DNA from: JABCPE02 sp963518845
GTDB lineage: Bacteria; Bacteroidota; Bacteroidia; Flavobacteriales; Weeksellaceae
Direction: 5' to 3'
Assembly (NCBI GenBank): GCA_963518845.1
Contig: CAUQKV010000015.1
Coordinates: 1 to 42,214, forward strand
Length of the DNA stretch: 42,214 nt
The notes under the pieces are model-generated. The model searched no databases. It saw only the letters and a program-made list of their open reading frames with translations, and was not told where the DNA came from. This document shows, in pieces, positions 24,456 through 32,352 of the stretch; the stretch's first letter is position 1; the number at the start of each line of letters is the position of its first letter. Made by a program: the position numbers and the translations under genes.

Positions 24456-25340
24456 TTAGAGGAAAACTCCACTACTTTCAGAATTAACTTTTGAATTCAA
24501 TTTTGCATTTATATCAGCTTTTATTTCAGCTTCTGTAACTCCAAATTCCCTCATAGCATCTTCAATCAAGCTGTCTTCGTTAATTCTATCTGTATAAATA
24601 TGAACAGGGATTTTAATATCCAATTTTTTATCAAAAGAAGCCGAAGAAAGTTTATCAGACTCCAAATCGTTTGGTTTCTGCCCGAACTTAGCCAAAACTA
24701 TTCTCAAATCAAAATTCAGGTATGGTTTTTTCACATCGAAAAATCCTTTCAGTCCTATTTTTTCTGGTCTTATTTTGGCATCACGCTGGCCTCCAAAGCT
24801 TTTATAGATATATTTGTTCTCAGGATTAGTATCACGGTATTTATAAGTCATGATTTCCTTATTTGGAACTACTGTCCCGCCACTTATAGCTACTATATTT
24901 TCCATTAAAAAGAAGTGCTGATATTGCTTTGCTGCCTCATCAGATGCCAAAACACTGTTGATTCGCTCGCCTTTTTCATTGTAATAGAAAATCTCCAATC
25001 CATAGAGAGACAGCCCTCCATCAGCAGACATTACACTAAGGGCAGCAGGATTATCAGCCGATGGAACTATCTGACCGTTTTTATTCTCAAAATAGAATTT
25101 TTGTACAGATTTCAGATATTTCACACCTGGATATTCTGGCGAACCATGAAAATACCCATGAGAATGCCCTTCTGTAAAACGAAATTCCACCTTACTCCAT
25201 TTCAGTTCCGTGCTGGACTGCTCTGGTTTTGGCTTTGGTACCACGATATCATCATTCTCCTGACTTCTACAAGCCAAAAGCGAAAAAACAAAAAACACTA
25301 CTGCTAATACAACTTTGATTGATTTTAAAAAACTTTTCAT
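24456..25340 (-). CDS. Probable surface lipoprotein, partner of the TonB receptor (paralogue 2)
   Basis: The 294-residue protein has a lipoprotein signal ending LLAC (Cys24), followed by RSQENDD. Acidic residues soon after the Cys suggest surface export by the Bacteroidota lipoprotein export signal. The mature part shares a series of blocks, in the same order, with the 242-residue product of the gene upstream: EFRF 52-55, YYN 119-121, QHFF 141-144, YRDTNPEN 168-175, IGLKG 195-199, FDLR 210-213 and DIKIPVHI 241-248. It has its own His-rich segment, HSHGYFH (59-65), which could bind a metal, and an extra 45-residue helical tail. No Pfam family comes to mind. It ends the operon after the TonB receptor, 46 bases behind its paralogue. 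A metal- or cofactor-capturing role is inference. Confidence 0.8.
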   Translation of the reverse strand: MKSFLKSIKVVLAVVFFVFSLLACRSQENDDIVVPKPKPEQSSTELKWSKVEFRFTEGHSHGYFHGSPEYPGVKYLKSVQKFYFENKNGQIVPSADNPAALSVMSADGGLSLYGLEIFYYNEKGERINSVLASDEAAKQYQHFFLMENIVAISGGTVVPNKEIMTYKYRDTNPENKYIYKSFGGQRDAKIRPEKIGLKGFFDVKKPYLNFDLRIVLAKFGQKPNDLESDKLSSASFDKKLDIKIPVHIYTDRINEDSLIEDAMREFGVTEAEIKADINAKLNSKVNSESSGVFL

Positions 25341-25386
25341 ATTATTAAATTTTTATTTGTTTACTTTATTAAATTATTCTAAAATA

Positions 25387-26115
25387 TTATTGAACTATTT
25401 TCACTGGGACTTTCATATCTGTATCTAAAACAAATGAACCACTATAATGCAACGCATTGTATTTTCTGGCTCTTCCTGTCTTAAGCTCTAGCTTATTTTT
25501 AACTAAGAAATGGGCTAATCTTACCCTTAAATCAAAACTCTGCGTTCCCAAGCCAGTTGTTTTTATCGTAAAAACACCTTTCAGCCCAATAGGGTCTACC
25601 TCCGTAGGGTTCTGCGTATCCCACGAGCGGCGGCGAAGGCTCACTCCACTCTCTCCAAAAACTCCATTTTCAGGGTCTGTATCCTGATATTCATAGCTTA
25701 CCAATTTATCCATTTCTGTTTCTTCTATCGACTGTCCGTTTTTGTTTAACTGAAAGAAATGCTGATGAATAGGCGCCATTTCCTGTGAAACGAATTCACT
25801 ATTAAGCCTTCTTCCGTTGTTATAATACACTATTTCAAGGAGATAGCTGTTTCCTTCTTTCCATTCTACGGCTTCTGTATTGTCAAATTTCAATCCATCT
25901 TGGGTCAGCAGTGCCGTTCTTCTCTGCTCCTGTGAAGTCGCTGTATTTTTAAATATAAACTCCACTCTATCAGGCATTTCGTGTCCTCTGTCTTTAGTTT
26001 CGTCCGTTGGCGCCTGAGGGCTATCGCCATCTCTGCTACAAGAAGAAATACTGAAAACCGCTAAAAACAGCATTAGCACTGTCAAAATTTTGTTTAGTGA
26101 AAACTTATTTTTCAT
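25387..26115 (-). CDS. Probable surface lipoprotein, partner of the TonB receptor (paralogue 1)
   Basis: The 242-residue protein has a lipoprotein signal ending SISSC (Cys26). The mature start, SRDGDSPQAPTDETKD, is acidic and flexible, as in surface-exported lipoproteins. Its blocks match those of the next gene: EFIF 52-55, YYNN 97-100, HQHFF 117-121, YQDTDPEN 143-150, IGLKG 176-180, FDLR 194-197 and DMKVPVKI 233-240. The HQHFF pair His117/His119 and the conserved Asp/Glu in the DTDPEN block are candidate ligand-binding residues. It lies 30 bases after the TonB receptor gene and is surely co-transcribed with it. Receptor-linked lipoproteins such as HmuY or the SusD type deliver ligand to the barrel; this one matches neither by eye. 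Confidence 0.8.
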   Translation of the reverse strand: MKNKFSLNKILTVLMLFLAVFSISSCSRDGDSPQAPTDETKDRGHEMPDRVEFIFKNTATSQEQRRTALLTQDGLKFDNTEAVEWKEGNSYLLEIVYYNNGRRLNSEFVSQEMAPIHQHFFQLNKNGQSIEETEMDKLVSYEYQDTDPENGVFGESGVSLRRRSWDTQNPTEVDPIGLKGVFTIKTTGLGTQSFDLRVRLAHFLVKNKLELKTGRARKYNALHYSGSFVLDTDMKVPVKIVQ

Positions 26116-26145
26116 AATGTTAAAATTTATTAGAATTAATGATTA

Positions 26146-28200
26146 TTAAAAATTATATTGTGTTTTGAACTGAATATCAATCCCTTTTCCATGAATAAAA
26201 TACCGCAGTCTATCGGTATAATTTTTATAAAGTGCATTGGTAAGATTTTCTACGCCCAAAAAGAATTTTACACTTTTCTTATTGCTGTATTCCAGCTCGG
26301 CTCCTATTTTCAGCCCCAATAAATGGTAGGCATTAGGAGAGTCCACCACGAGGTCAAAATCAGGATTAAACCTTCTCTGCTTCGCGAAATACTGGTGTTC
26401 CACTTTTGCATAAAAATTCTTGAAAACAGAAGTCGGAATATTCCATTTCAGACTCTGCGAAAGCTGTAATGGCGGTATTTGTGGAAGATACGCCTTGGTA
26501 TGTTGGTCGTCTGCATAGACCAAAGAAAGATTGGAATGGTATTCTAAATTTTTAGAAATAGGAATTCCCACCGCCAAATCTCCCCCACGGAAAAGAGCAT
26601 CACTCTGCACAAACTTAAATAGTGCTGCCGGGCCAGAAAACAACTCCCTATACTGATGCGTAGGAATGCTGTAAATAAAATTGTTAATTGGCTGAACGAA
26701 CGCAGACATCTCCGCGAAAAATCTATTTTTCTTGTAAGACAATTTATTGACGATTTTCAGCCCTTTTTCTGCATTTAGGTTTTTATCTCCTACATAGTAG
26801 ATGGGAATTCCGTGCTGTTTTCCATTGATATACAGCTCATAAGGCTCTGGCGCACGCCACGCATATCCCGCATGAGCTACATATTCCAGATGGTCAGTAA
26901 TCTGATAATGAACTCCTCCGCTGTACGAAAAACTTGAAAAATCTCTTTTTCCTCCATAAAGCTCTCCAAACATATCGTAACCCAAAGAATTTATCGTTCT
27001 AAAATCAAAACGCCCTCCCAGCTCTGCCAGCCATTTTCCTCTTTTAAACTCGGAAATGAAAAACCCTGCATAATTATTCAAAACAAAATTCGGAATCGTA
27101 GGAACTACACCTGTTCCTGGCACATTGAAATTTTCTTTTCTCAAATAACTTACCCCAAACTGAGTTTCCAATCCTCTAAAATGCGTATTTTTCCAAATCG
27201 TTTCCACAAAATGAGAATCAAGTTTGGTATCCTGCGTAGGAATTGTAGTCCTGTCTAACCTTCTGACATCAAACTCTTTTCGGTGATTATTTTGATATGC
27301 ATAAACCAAATCAAAATGATTATTCGGACTAAATCTAAATTCCGTTTCACTCTTCAAGAAATAATGAGCCACATTATGCTTTGGAGCTGTAATATCATAG
27401 GAAAAACCATATGTAGTAACCGGTCTGCCCAGTTTCAGTCTGCTTTCAAAATCATCTATATTGCTGGACGCCGCACCATAGAAAATCCCTAATTCTGAGT
27501 TATATACACTAAAATACAAATTAGATTTAAATTCATTTTTGCGGTATTCCAGCTCAGCAGAATAATTCAACTCCCGAATTCCTGTATTGTTGACATAATA
27601 ATTTTGAGTTTTATAATCTCCTGCATACTGCGCATTTATCTGCGCTCTCCACGCCCAGTTTTTACCCAACGCTCCTTCTAGATAGCCTCCGCCAGAGACT
27701 TTCCCTGAATTAGAATTTCCAGATAGCATCACTGCACCAGCCAGTTTTTCACTATAATTAAGGTTTTTAGGAGACAACAGAACTACTCCGCCAAGCGCCC
27801 CAGCGCCATATCTCACGCTCTGAGCGCCTTTTACTATACTGATATTCTGCGGAATACCCATACCGATTTCTGGTGCGTGGTCATCAGACCAGTCTTGGCT
27901 TTCTAGTTTTACGCCGTTATTTAGAATTAAAATCCTCGTGTTTCCTAAGCCCTCTATCACAGGTTTTGCGACTGTAGCACCAGCCTGCCGAAGGGTAATC
28001 CCTGCCGCTTTAGACAGCACTTCTGAAAGATTTTGACCTATATTTTCTGAAAGATTTTCTTTAGAAAATTTTACAAGATTATCAGCCGATATGTTTTTAT
28101 TTACAATTGTAAGCGTGTCAATGTTTTTGAGCTTTATCTCCTGTGAAAAAAGCATATGAAATCCACAGAAAATAATCCCAAATACCAATTTTTGAGTCAT
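26146..28200 (-). CDS. TonB-dependent outer-membrane receptor, ZnuD-like (probable zinc or copper uptake)
   Basis: The 684-residue protein has a signal peptide (residues 1-20), a plug domain at about 38-150 (LSEVLSKAAGITLRQAG; VIEGLGNTRILILNNGV; GAGALGGVVLLSP) and a 22-strand-type barrel ending in Phe (FKTQYNF). The plug carries SDDHAPE (Ser105-Asp106-Asp107-His108). Receptors of the ZnuD group have this SDDHA signature, and in ZnuD an Asp-His pair there binds zinc, as I recall. There is no N-terminal carboxypeptidase-like domain, so it is not a SusC-type glycan receptor. Genes for a His/Cys-rich exported protein (before) and two lipoproteins (after) share its strand. Zinc, copper or a complex of either is the best guess; substrate is not proved. 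Confidence 0.85.
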   Translation of the reverse strand: MTQKLVFGIIFCGFHMLFSQEIKLKNIDTLTIVNKNISADNLVKFSKENLSENIGQNLSEVLSKAAGITLRQAGATVAKPVIEGLGNTRILILNNGVKLESQDWSDDHAPEIGMGIPQNISIVKGAQSVRYGAGALGGVVLLSPKNLNYSEKLAGAVMLSGNSNSGKVSGGGYLEGALGKNWAWRAQINAQYAGDYKTQNYYVNNTGIRELNYSAELEYRKNEFKSNLYFSVYNSELGIFYGAASSNIDDFESRLKLGRPVTTYGFSYDITAPKHNVAHYFLKSETEFRFSPNNHFDLVYAYQNNHRKEFDVRRLDRTTIPTQDTKLDSHFVETIWKNTHFRGLETQFGVSYLRKENFNVPGTGVVPTIPNFVLNNYAGFFISEFKRGKWLAELGGRFDFRTINSLGYDMFGELYGGKRDFSSFSYSGGVHYQITDHLEYVAHAGYAWRAPEPYELYINGKQHGIPIYYVGDKNLNAEKGLKIVNKLSYKKNRFFAEMSAFVQPINNFIYSIPTHQYRELFSGPAALFKFVQSDALFRGGDLAVGIPISKNLEYHSNLSLVYADDQHTKAYLPQIPPLQLSQSLKWNIPTSVFKNFYAKVEHQYFAKQRRFNPDFDLVVDSPNAYHLLGLKIGAELEYSNKKSVKFFLGVENLTNALYKNYTDRLRYFIHGKGIDIQFKTQYNF

Positions 28201-28278
28201 ATAAAATGATTTAATACAAAAATGAAATGGTTGATTTTTTTAAACCGAAAATGTTTTTTGCTTGAAAAAGGGAATGCT

Positions 28279-28298
28279 TTGATTTTAAGTAAAATCAA
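28279..28298. promoter_or_regulatory. Palindrome upstream of the TonB receptor, candidate operator
   Basis: TTGATTTTA at 28279-28287 and TAAAATCAA at 28290-28298 are perfect inverted arms of 9 bases separated by AG. The loop is too small for an RNA hairpin, so a protein-binding site is more likely. It lies in the 142-base gap about 80 bases before the receptor start. A further TTGATTTT half-site occurs at 28231-28238. It does not match a classical Fur box. Confidence 0.5.
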
Positions 28299-28342
28299 CT
28301 ACGATATTGACTTTCATCAAATCAATAAACATTCAATAAAAA

Positions 28343-28702
28343 CTAAGAAAGTACAGGAGGAGCACGGGATTGCCACAGAAGAATTATCCTCTCTGATACG
28401 AAAATTTTATACGATGAAAAATATGAGAAATATTCATTTACATGAATCTCTGTGAGTGGTTTTTCTGGAAGAATATAGAAATAATTCAATGTGCATAAAA
28501 ACCCACAGTCACAGTCGTTTTTGGTCTGTAAATGTGCTTTGTGATAGCAGACTTTATCGCTGCATTCTGCTATTTTTTCTGTTTTTTGATGAGTTTCCTG
28601 ATGATACAAACGCACAAACAAGCCTGATACATTCATCACGAAGATGAGTAGCAGCACCGAAGCCAAAAAAGTTTTAATATGTTTTGCAGTTTTTATCATC
28701 AT
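28343..28702 (-). CDS. Small His/Cys-rich exported protein preceding the TonB receptor
   Basis: The 119-residue protein has one N-terminal hydrophobic segment (about 11-30) that could be a signal peptide or anchor, then a short region packed with potential metal ligands: His34, His38, Cys47, Cys52, His54, His57, Cys64, Cys66 and Cys70. It ends in WQSRAPPVLS. Small proteins with a single leader, a His/Cys patch and a C-terminal R-(A/G)-P-P motif (DUF2946-type) precede TonB receptors for copper in Proteobacteria. The resemblance here is in layout rather than overall sequence. It is 26 bases from truB, but a -7 box in that gap gives it its own promoter. It may bind the metal in the periplasm or sense it. 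Confidence 0.65.
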   Translation of the reverse strand: MMIKTAKHIKTFLASVLLLIFVMNVSGLFVRLYHQETHQKTEKIAECSDKVCYHKAHLQTKNDCDCGFLCTLNYFYILPEKPLTEIHVNEYFSYFSSYKIFVSERIILLWQSRAPPVLS

Positions 28703-28718
28703 TATTTGATAACGGATA

Positions 28719-28726
28719 CAAATATA
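28719..28726 (-). promoter_or_regulatory. -7 box of the metal-uptake locus
   Basis: On the minus strand the site reads TATATTTG, a perfect TAnnTTTG, right after the truB stop and 16 bases before the start at 28702. The -33 region would fall inside truB and is not convincing. It separates the TonB locus from the ftsX-truB operon. Confidence 0.5.
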
Positions 28727-28728
28727 AT

Positions 28729-29424
28729 CTAAATTTCCGAAAATAAAAATTCATTACTCAAAAATTTATCAGAAGCCTCCTCTACACTGTACTCTCCTAT
28801 TTTAGTTCTTCTGAGCTGGGTAAGATAAGCTCCTACACCCAGTTCCTGCCCTATATCATGAGCCAAAGAGCGAATATAAGTTCCCTTGGAACAGCCCACT
28901 AAAAAACGAACATAGGGAATTTCTATCTGAATATCTTTAATGTAGTGAATTGTTGTTTTTCTGGATTTCATCTCTATGGAAGTTCCTGCTCTCGCTAAGT
29001 CATAAGCCCTCTCACCATCAACCTTTATTGCTGAAAAAATAGGCGGTTTCTGAGTGATTTCGCCTAAAAATTTTTGTAAAACTTCTGTCACAAAATCCTC
29101 TGTGATGTGGCTGATATCTGCAGGGAGAATTTCTGGTTTTTCGGTGTCGTAAGATTCCGTCTGCACACCTATTTTTATTTCTGTCCAGTATTCTTTCGGT
29201 GCATCTTGGATTTCGGATATTTTTTTTGTCGCCCTGCCTGTGCATACCACGAGAAGCCCCGTAGCCTTAGGATCAAGGGTTCCTGCATGCCCTACTTTTA
29301 TTTTCTTAAACTTAAACTCTTTTTTCAGTTTAAATTTAATTTTATTGACCGCTTGAAACGAAGTCCAATCCAAGGGCTTATCAACCAGAAAAACCTGACC
29401 TTCAAGAATTTGCTCCGCAGTCAT
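28729..29424 (-). CDS. truB: tRNA pseudouridine-55 synthase
   Basis: The 231-residue protein makes pseudouridine 55 in the T-loop of tRNAs. The catalytic Asp51 is in KVGHAGTLDPKATGLLVV, the best-known motif of the family. Further landmarks are VDKPLDWTSFQAVNKIK at the start, QKPPIFSAIKVDGERAYDLAR in the middle and CSKGTYIRSLAHDIGQELG near 185. It is shorter than E. coli TruB because the C-terminal PUA-like part is absent or minimal, as in many Bacteroidota. It lies 3 bases after uppP in the conserved run ftsX - DUF3098 - uppP - truB. Confidence 0.95.
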   Translation of the reverse strand: MTAEQILEGQVFLVDKPLDWTSFQAVNKIKFKLKKEFKFKKIKVGHAGTLDPKATGLLVVCTGRATKKISEIQDAPKEYWTEIKIGVQTESYDTEKPEILPADISHITEDFVTEVLQKFLGEITQKPPIFSAIKVDGERAYDLARAGTSIEMKSRKTTIHYIKDIQIEIPYVRFLVGCSKGTYIRSLAHDIGQELGVGAYLTQLRRTKIGEYSVEEASDKFLSNEFLFSEI

Positions 29425-29427
29425 TTA

Positions 29428-30249
29428 TTATTTGTTTAAATAAAAATAAATCAATAAAACTATTCCGACAATGATTCTATACCAGCCCCAAAACTTAAAG
29501 CCATATTTCGCAAGAACATTGATAAAAGTCTTCACCGCTATCATCGCCACTACGAAAGCCACGATATTTCCGACAATGAAAACCAAAATATTTTCTGTAG
29601 AAGCTAAAATCATCTCATATCCTTTTTGAGCATTAGGTGTTCCCTCTCCCCAAGTCTTGATAAATACAGAATAAAGCGTAACTGCCATCATCGTAGGAAC
29701 AGCCAAAAAGAAAGAAAATTCTGCAGATGCCTTTCTGCTAAGCCCTTGGCTCATTCCTCCAATGATAGAAGCCGCTGAACGGGATGTCCCCGGCATCATA
29801 GCCAAACACTGCCAAAAGCCGATAGTCACAGCTTTTTTGATGGATATATCTTTCTCATTATCAATCTTTTCCTTATTATCAAACCATTTATCAACAAAGA
29901 GTAAAACCACTCCTCCTAAAACCAAAACACAAGAGATAACTATCTGATTACCAAGTACTGCTTCTATTTTATCATCAAATAATTTTCCTAAAATCAAGGC
30001 AGGAATAACGGCGCAAGCCAGTTTGATATAAAAATTAAAATTAGAAAAGTCAAAAAACTTTTTCCAATACAAAACCACGATAGAGAGAATCGCCCCAAAC
30101 TGAATGGACACTTGGAACATCTTCAGATATTCAGTTTCTTCCATTCCGAGCAAAGCCGCTGTAAATCCCATATGAGCCGTAGAAGAAATCGGAAGATACT
30201 CCGTAAGCCCCTCTACGATTGCAACAATAATAGCTTTTACTATATCCAT
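29428..30249 (-). CDS. uppP: Undecaprenyl-diphosphatase
   Basis: The 273-residue integral membrane protein recycles the peptidoglycan lipid carrier by removing a phosphate from undecaprenyl pyrophosphate. Both signature motifs are visible: VEGLTEYLPISSTAHM at about 13-28, with the essential Glu residues and Ser, and MMPGTSRSAASIIGGM at about 151-166, with the essential Arg. About eight membrane helices are evident. It shares one base with the preceding DUF3098 gene and lies 3 bases before truB, so translation is coupled. Homologues confer bacitracin tolerance (bacA). Confidence 0.95.
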   Translation of the reverse strand: MDIVKAIIVAIVEGLTEYLPISSTAHMGFTAALLGMEETEYLKMFQVSIQFGAILSIVVLYWKKFFDFSNFNFYIKLACAVIPALILGKLFDDKIEAVLGNQIVISCVLVLGGVVLLFVDKWFDNKEKIDNEKDISIKKAVTIGFWQCLAMMPGTSRSAASIIGGMSQGLSRKASAEFSFFLAVPTMMAVTLYSVFIKTWGEGTPNAQKGYEMILASTENILVFIVGNIVAFVVAMIAVKTFINVLAKYGFKFWGWYRIIVGIVLLIYFYLNK

Positions 30250-30527
30250 TATTTATTTCTTTTTAGTATAGCAACCACCTGCACCACAAAACCAACAATC
30301 ACTAATAAAGGCGCTATTCTGATTCTTACCACAGAAAAAATATCATCATTCCAGTAGTTTGGGTCAAAAGAGCCATCTGGCTTGGTATTCGCTCCATAGC
30401 CCATCATTAGGATAAATCCAAAAGCTATAAGCCCCAGACCTATCAGCATCAATTTAAAATTACTCTTACTGAAATAAAATGTGTTTTCTTTAGATGATGT
30501 TTCTATATTTTTATTTTTGGTTTTCAT
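30249..30527 (-). CDS. DUF3098 small membrane protein
   Basis: The 92-residue protein has two membrane helices (about 27-44 and 68-88) with the conserved FYFSKSNFKLMLIGLGLIAFGF segment and GFILMMG just after. It matches the DUF3098 family, which in Bacteroidota lies between ftsX and uppP as here. The function is unknown; the constant company of a divisome gene and a cell-wall lipid recycling gene suggests an envelope role. It is 15 bases downstream of ftsX and overlaps uppP by one base. Confidence 0.88.
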   Translation of the reverse strand: MKTKNKNIETSSKENTFYFSKSNFKLMLIGLGLIAFGFILMMGYGANTKPDGSFDPNYWNDDIFSVVRIRIAPLLVIVGFVVQVVAILKRNK

Positions 30528-30542
30528 TCTGCTATTTCTCTT

Positions 30543-31442
30543 TTAAGAATAATATAAATCGTCAGTTTTTGTTTTCAAAAATCTCCATGTCGCAAATATC
30601 GTACTGAAAACCGTAATACCGATTCCCACGACTACCACGCCCAATATCAGCCATATGAATTTATTAGTATCTGGAACAAACTCAGAACCAATCTGATTTG
30701 TAAAATAATACCACGCTGAGAAAAGGAAAACAAGCCCAATAAACGCTCCTATAGAACCTAAAATAACAGCTTCTTTTATAAATGGTTTTAGGATAAATCT
30801 TCTTCTCGCTCCTACCAGCTGCATTGTTTTGATAATGAATCTTTTAGAGAAAATTTTAAGACGGATAGAGCTGTTTATAAGCACAATAGCTATTATCAAG
30901 AATAATATGGTAAATCCTATAATCCACAGCAAAATTCTATCTAAATTATAATAGACATCCTGTGTCATTTTGGTGTCATTTTTCACCTCTTTTACTCCTT
31001 TTATCCCTTGTAAATGGTTGATTACTGCATTGATAGTATCAGGAGCTACATAGGCTGGCTTTAGGGTAACTTCTACCGATGGAGGGAAAATATTTTCTTC
31101 GAAAAGTCCCTCTGTGTCTATTCCCAGCTGTTTTTTAGCTATTATTTTTGCTTCTTCTTTGGTAATGAATTTTGTCTTTTTTACATATTTCTGTTCAGAA
31201 ATCAATTTATAGGTTTCCTGCTGATATTCACCTGCTTTTGCGGAATCCTTAGGATCCAGATATTCATCAAAATACACTGCAACGACCAGCTGCTCCTTGA
31301 TATAGTCAGAATATTTCTGTGCATTTATCAAAATCAACCCAAAAAGTCCAACCAAAAAAAGAACCAATGAGATACTGATAACCACAGTAATATTACTTGA
31401 ACGCAGCCTTCTTCTATTAAAATCATCTATTGAATGTGCCAT
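30543..31442 (-). CDS. ftsX: FtsX-type cell-division permease
   Basis: The 299-residue protein has the four-helix FtsX layout: helix 1 at about 20-42, an extracellular domain of about 120 residues, and three helices in the C-terminal 140 residues. The domain includes the DEYLDPKDSAKAGEYQQETYK region and EVTLKPAYVAP. The RLKIFSKRFIIKTMQLVGARRRFILKPF segment near 195-222 is the conserved part that contacts the ATPase FtsE. FtsEX turns on cell-wall hydrolases at the septum. ftsE is not in the window, a separation that is common in Bacteroidota. It begins the four-gene run to truB and is divergent from rsmA. Confidence 0.9.
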   Translation of the reverse strand: MAHSIDDFNRRRLRSSNITVVISISLVLFLVGLFGLILINAQKYSDYIKEQLVVAVYFDEYLDPKDSAKAGEYQQETYKLISEQKYVKKTKFITKEEAKIIAKKQLGIDTEGLFEENIFPPSVEVTLKPAYVAPDTINAVINHLQGIKGVKEVKNDTKMTQDVYYNLDRILLWIIGFTILFLIIAIVLINSSIRLKIFSKRFIIKTMQLVGARRRFILKPFIKEAVILGSIGAFIGLVFLFSAWYYFTNQIGSEFVPDTNKFIWLILGVVVVGIGITVFSTIFATWRFLKTKTDDLYYS

Positions 31443-31545
31443 TTGATAAATTTTTCGGCTAAAATAGAAAAAATCTTGCTAAATCAAAGTAGGAATACGA
31501 AAAAATTGATGTTAATTAAATCATAAATTTTGTTTCAAAAAGCCT

Positions 31546-31553
31546 TAACTTTG
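31546..31553 (+). promoter_or_regulatory. -7 box of rsmA-mgtE
   Basis: TAACTTTG fits TAnnTTTG and lies 19 bases before the rsmA ATG at 31573. A TTTTG at 31528-31532 is too close to be a normal -33 element. Confidence 0.5.
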
Positions 31554-31572
31554 CCGAAAAATTTAGAATTTA

Positions 31573-32349
31573 ATGAGTGTAAAGGCTAAAAAACACCTCG
31601 GACAGCATTTCCTAACCGATGAAAATATCGCAAAAAAAATCGCAAACAGCCTCCATTTCAGCGAGTATGATAAAGTCTTAGAAGTAGGCCCAGGGATGGG
31701 TGTCCTCACCAAATATCTTTTAGAAAAAGAAACCGAAACCTTCGTAGCAGAGATAGATACAGAGTCTATCGCCTACCTAAAAGAACACTATCCTCAGCTA
31801 AAAGAAAACCATTTCGTGGGAGATTTCCTGAAAACAGATTTTTCTAAAATTTTTCCAAATGAGCAAGTAGCTGTGATAGGGAATTTCCCATACAATATTT
31901 CTTCGCAGATTTTATTTCACATCATAGAAAACTATCAGCAGATACCAGAAATGGCGGGAATGTTCCAAAAAGAAGTAGCCGAACGAACAGCAGCCGTTCC
32001 CAGAACGAAAGATTATGGAATTTTGTCCGTGATGGTTCAGGCTTATTATGATGTCAAATATCTTTTCACGGTTCATGAAAATGTTTTCAATCCACCACCA
32101 AAAGTAAAATCTGGCGTGATTTCATTGCTGAGAAATCCCAAAGAAGGACTTGCAGGAAATGAAACTTTGTTCAAAAATATCGTAAAAGCTGGATTTAACC
32201 AAAGAAGAAAAAAACTCAGCAATGCACTAAAAGTTTTAAACATTCCTGAGGGACTTTCTGGTCATAATTTCTTAAATTTGCGAGCGGAAGAACTTTCAGT
32301 ACAAGACTTCATCTCATTTACCAATGAGTGGAAAGAAAATCTAAAATAG
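31573..32349 (+). CDS. rsmA: 16S rRNA A1518/A1519 dimethyltransferase
   Basis: The 258-residue protein (KsgA) dimethylates two adjacent adenines near the 3' end of 16S rRNA late in 30S assembly. It opens with KAKKHLGQHFLTDENIAKKI, and the SAM-binding loop is EVGPGMGVLTKYLL at about 36-49. The catalytic motif NFPYNISSQILFHI is at about 104-117. PPPKVKSGVI and FNQRRKKLSNAL in the C-terminal part are typical. It is co-transcribed with mgtE, which starts 3 bases after its stop. Confidence 0.95.
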   Translation: MSVKAKKHLGQHFLTDENIAKKIANSLHFSEYDKVLEVGPGMGVLTKYLLEKETETFVAEIDTESIAYLKEHYPQLKENHFVGDFLKTDFSKIFPNEQVAVIGNFPYNISSQILFHIIENYQQIPEMAGMFQKEVAERTAAVPRTKDYGILSVMVQAYYDVKYLFTVHENVFNPPPKVKSGVISLLRNPKEGLAGNETLFKNIVKAGFNQRRKKLSNALKVLNIPEGLSGHNFLNLRAEELSVQDFISFTNEWKENLK

Positions 32350-32352
32350 CCC

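Noticed and set aside
24456..26115. The two lipoproteins as HmuY-type haem binders or SusD-type glycan binders
   Set aside because: No SusD-like helical repeats and no clear HmuY block are seen, and the receptor lacks SusC features; the ZnuD-like plug fits a metal better.
28222..28455. A 77-codon open frame on the plus strand between the TonB receptor and the small His/Cys-rich gene
   Set aside because: It overlaps the end of the minus-strand gene, shows no motif, and occupies the region of the candidate operator.
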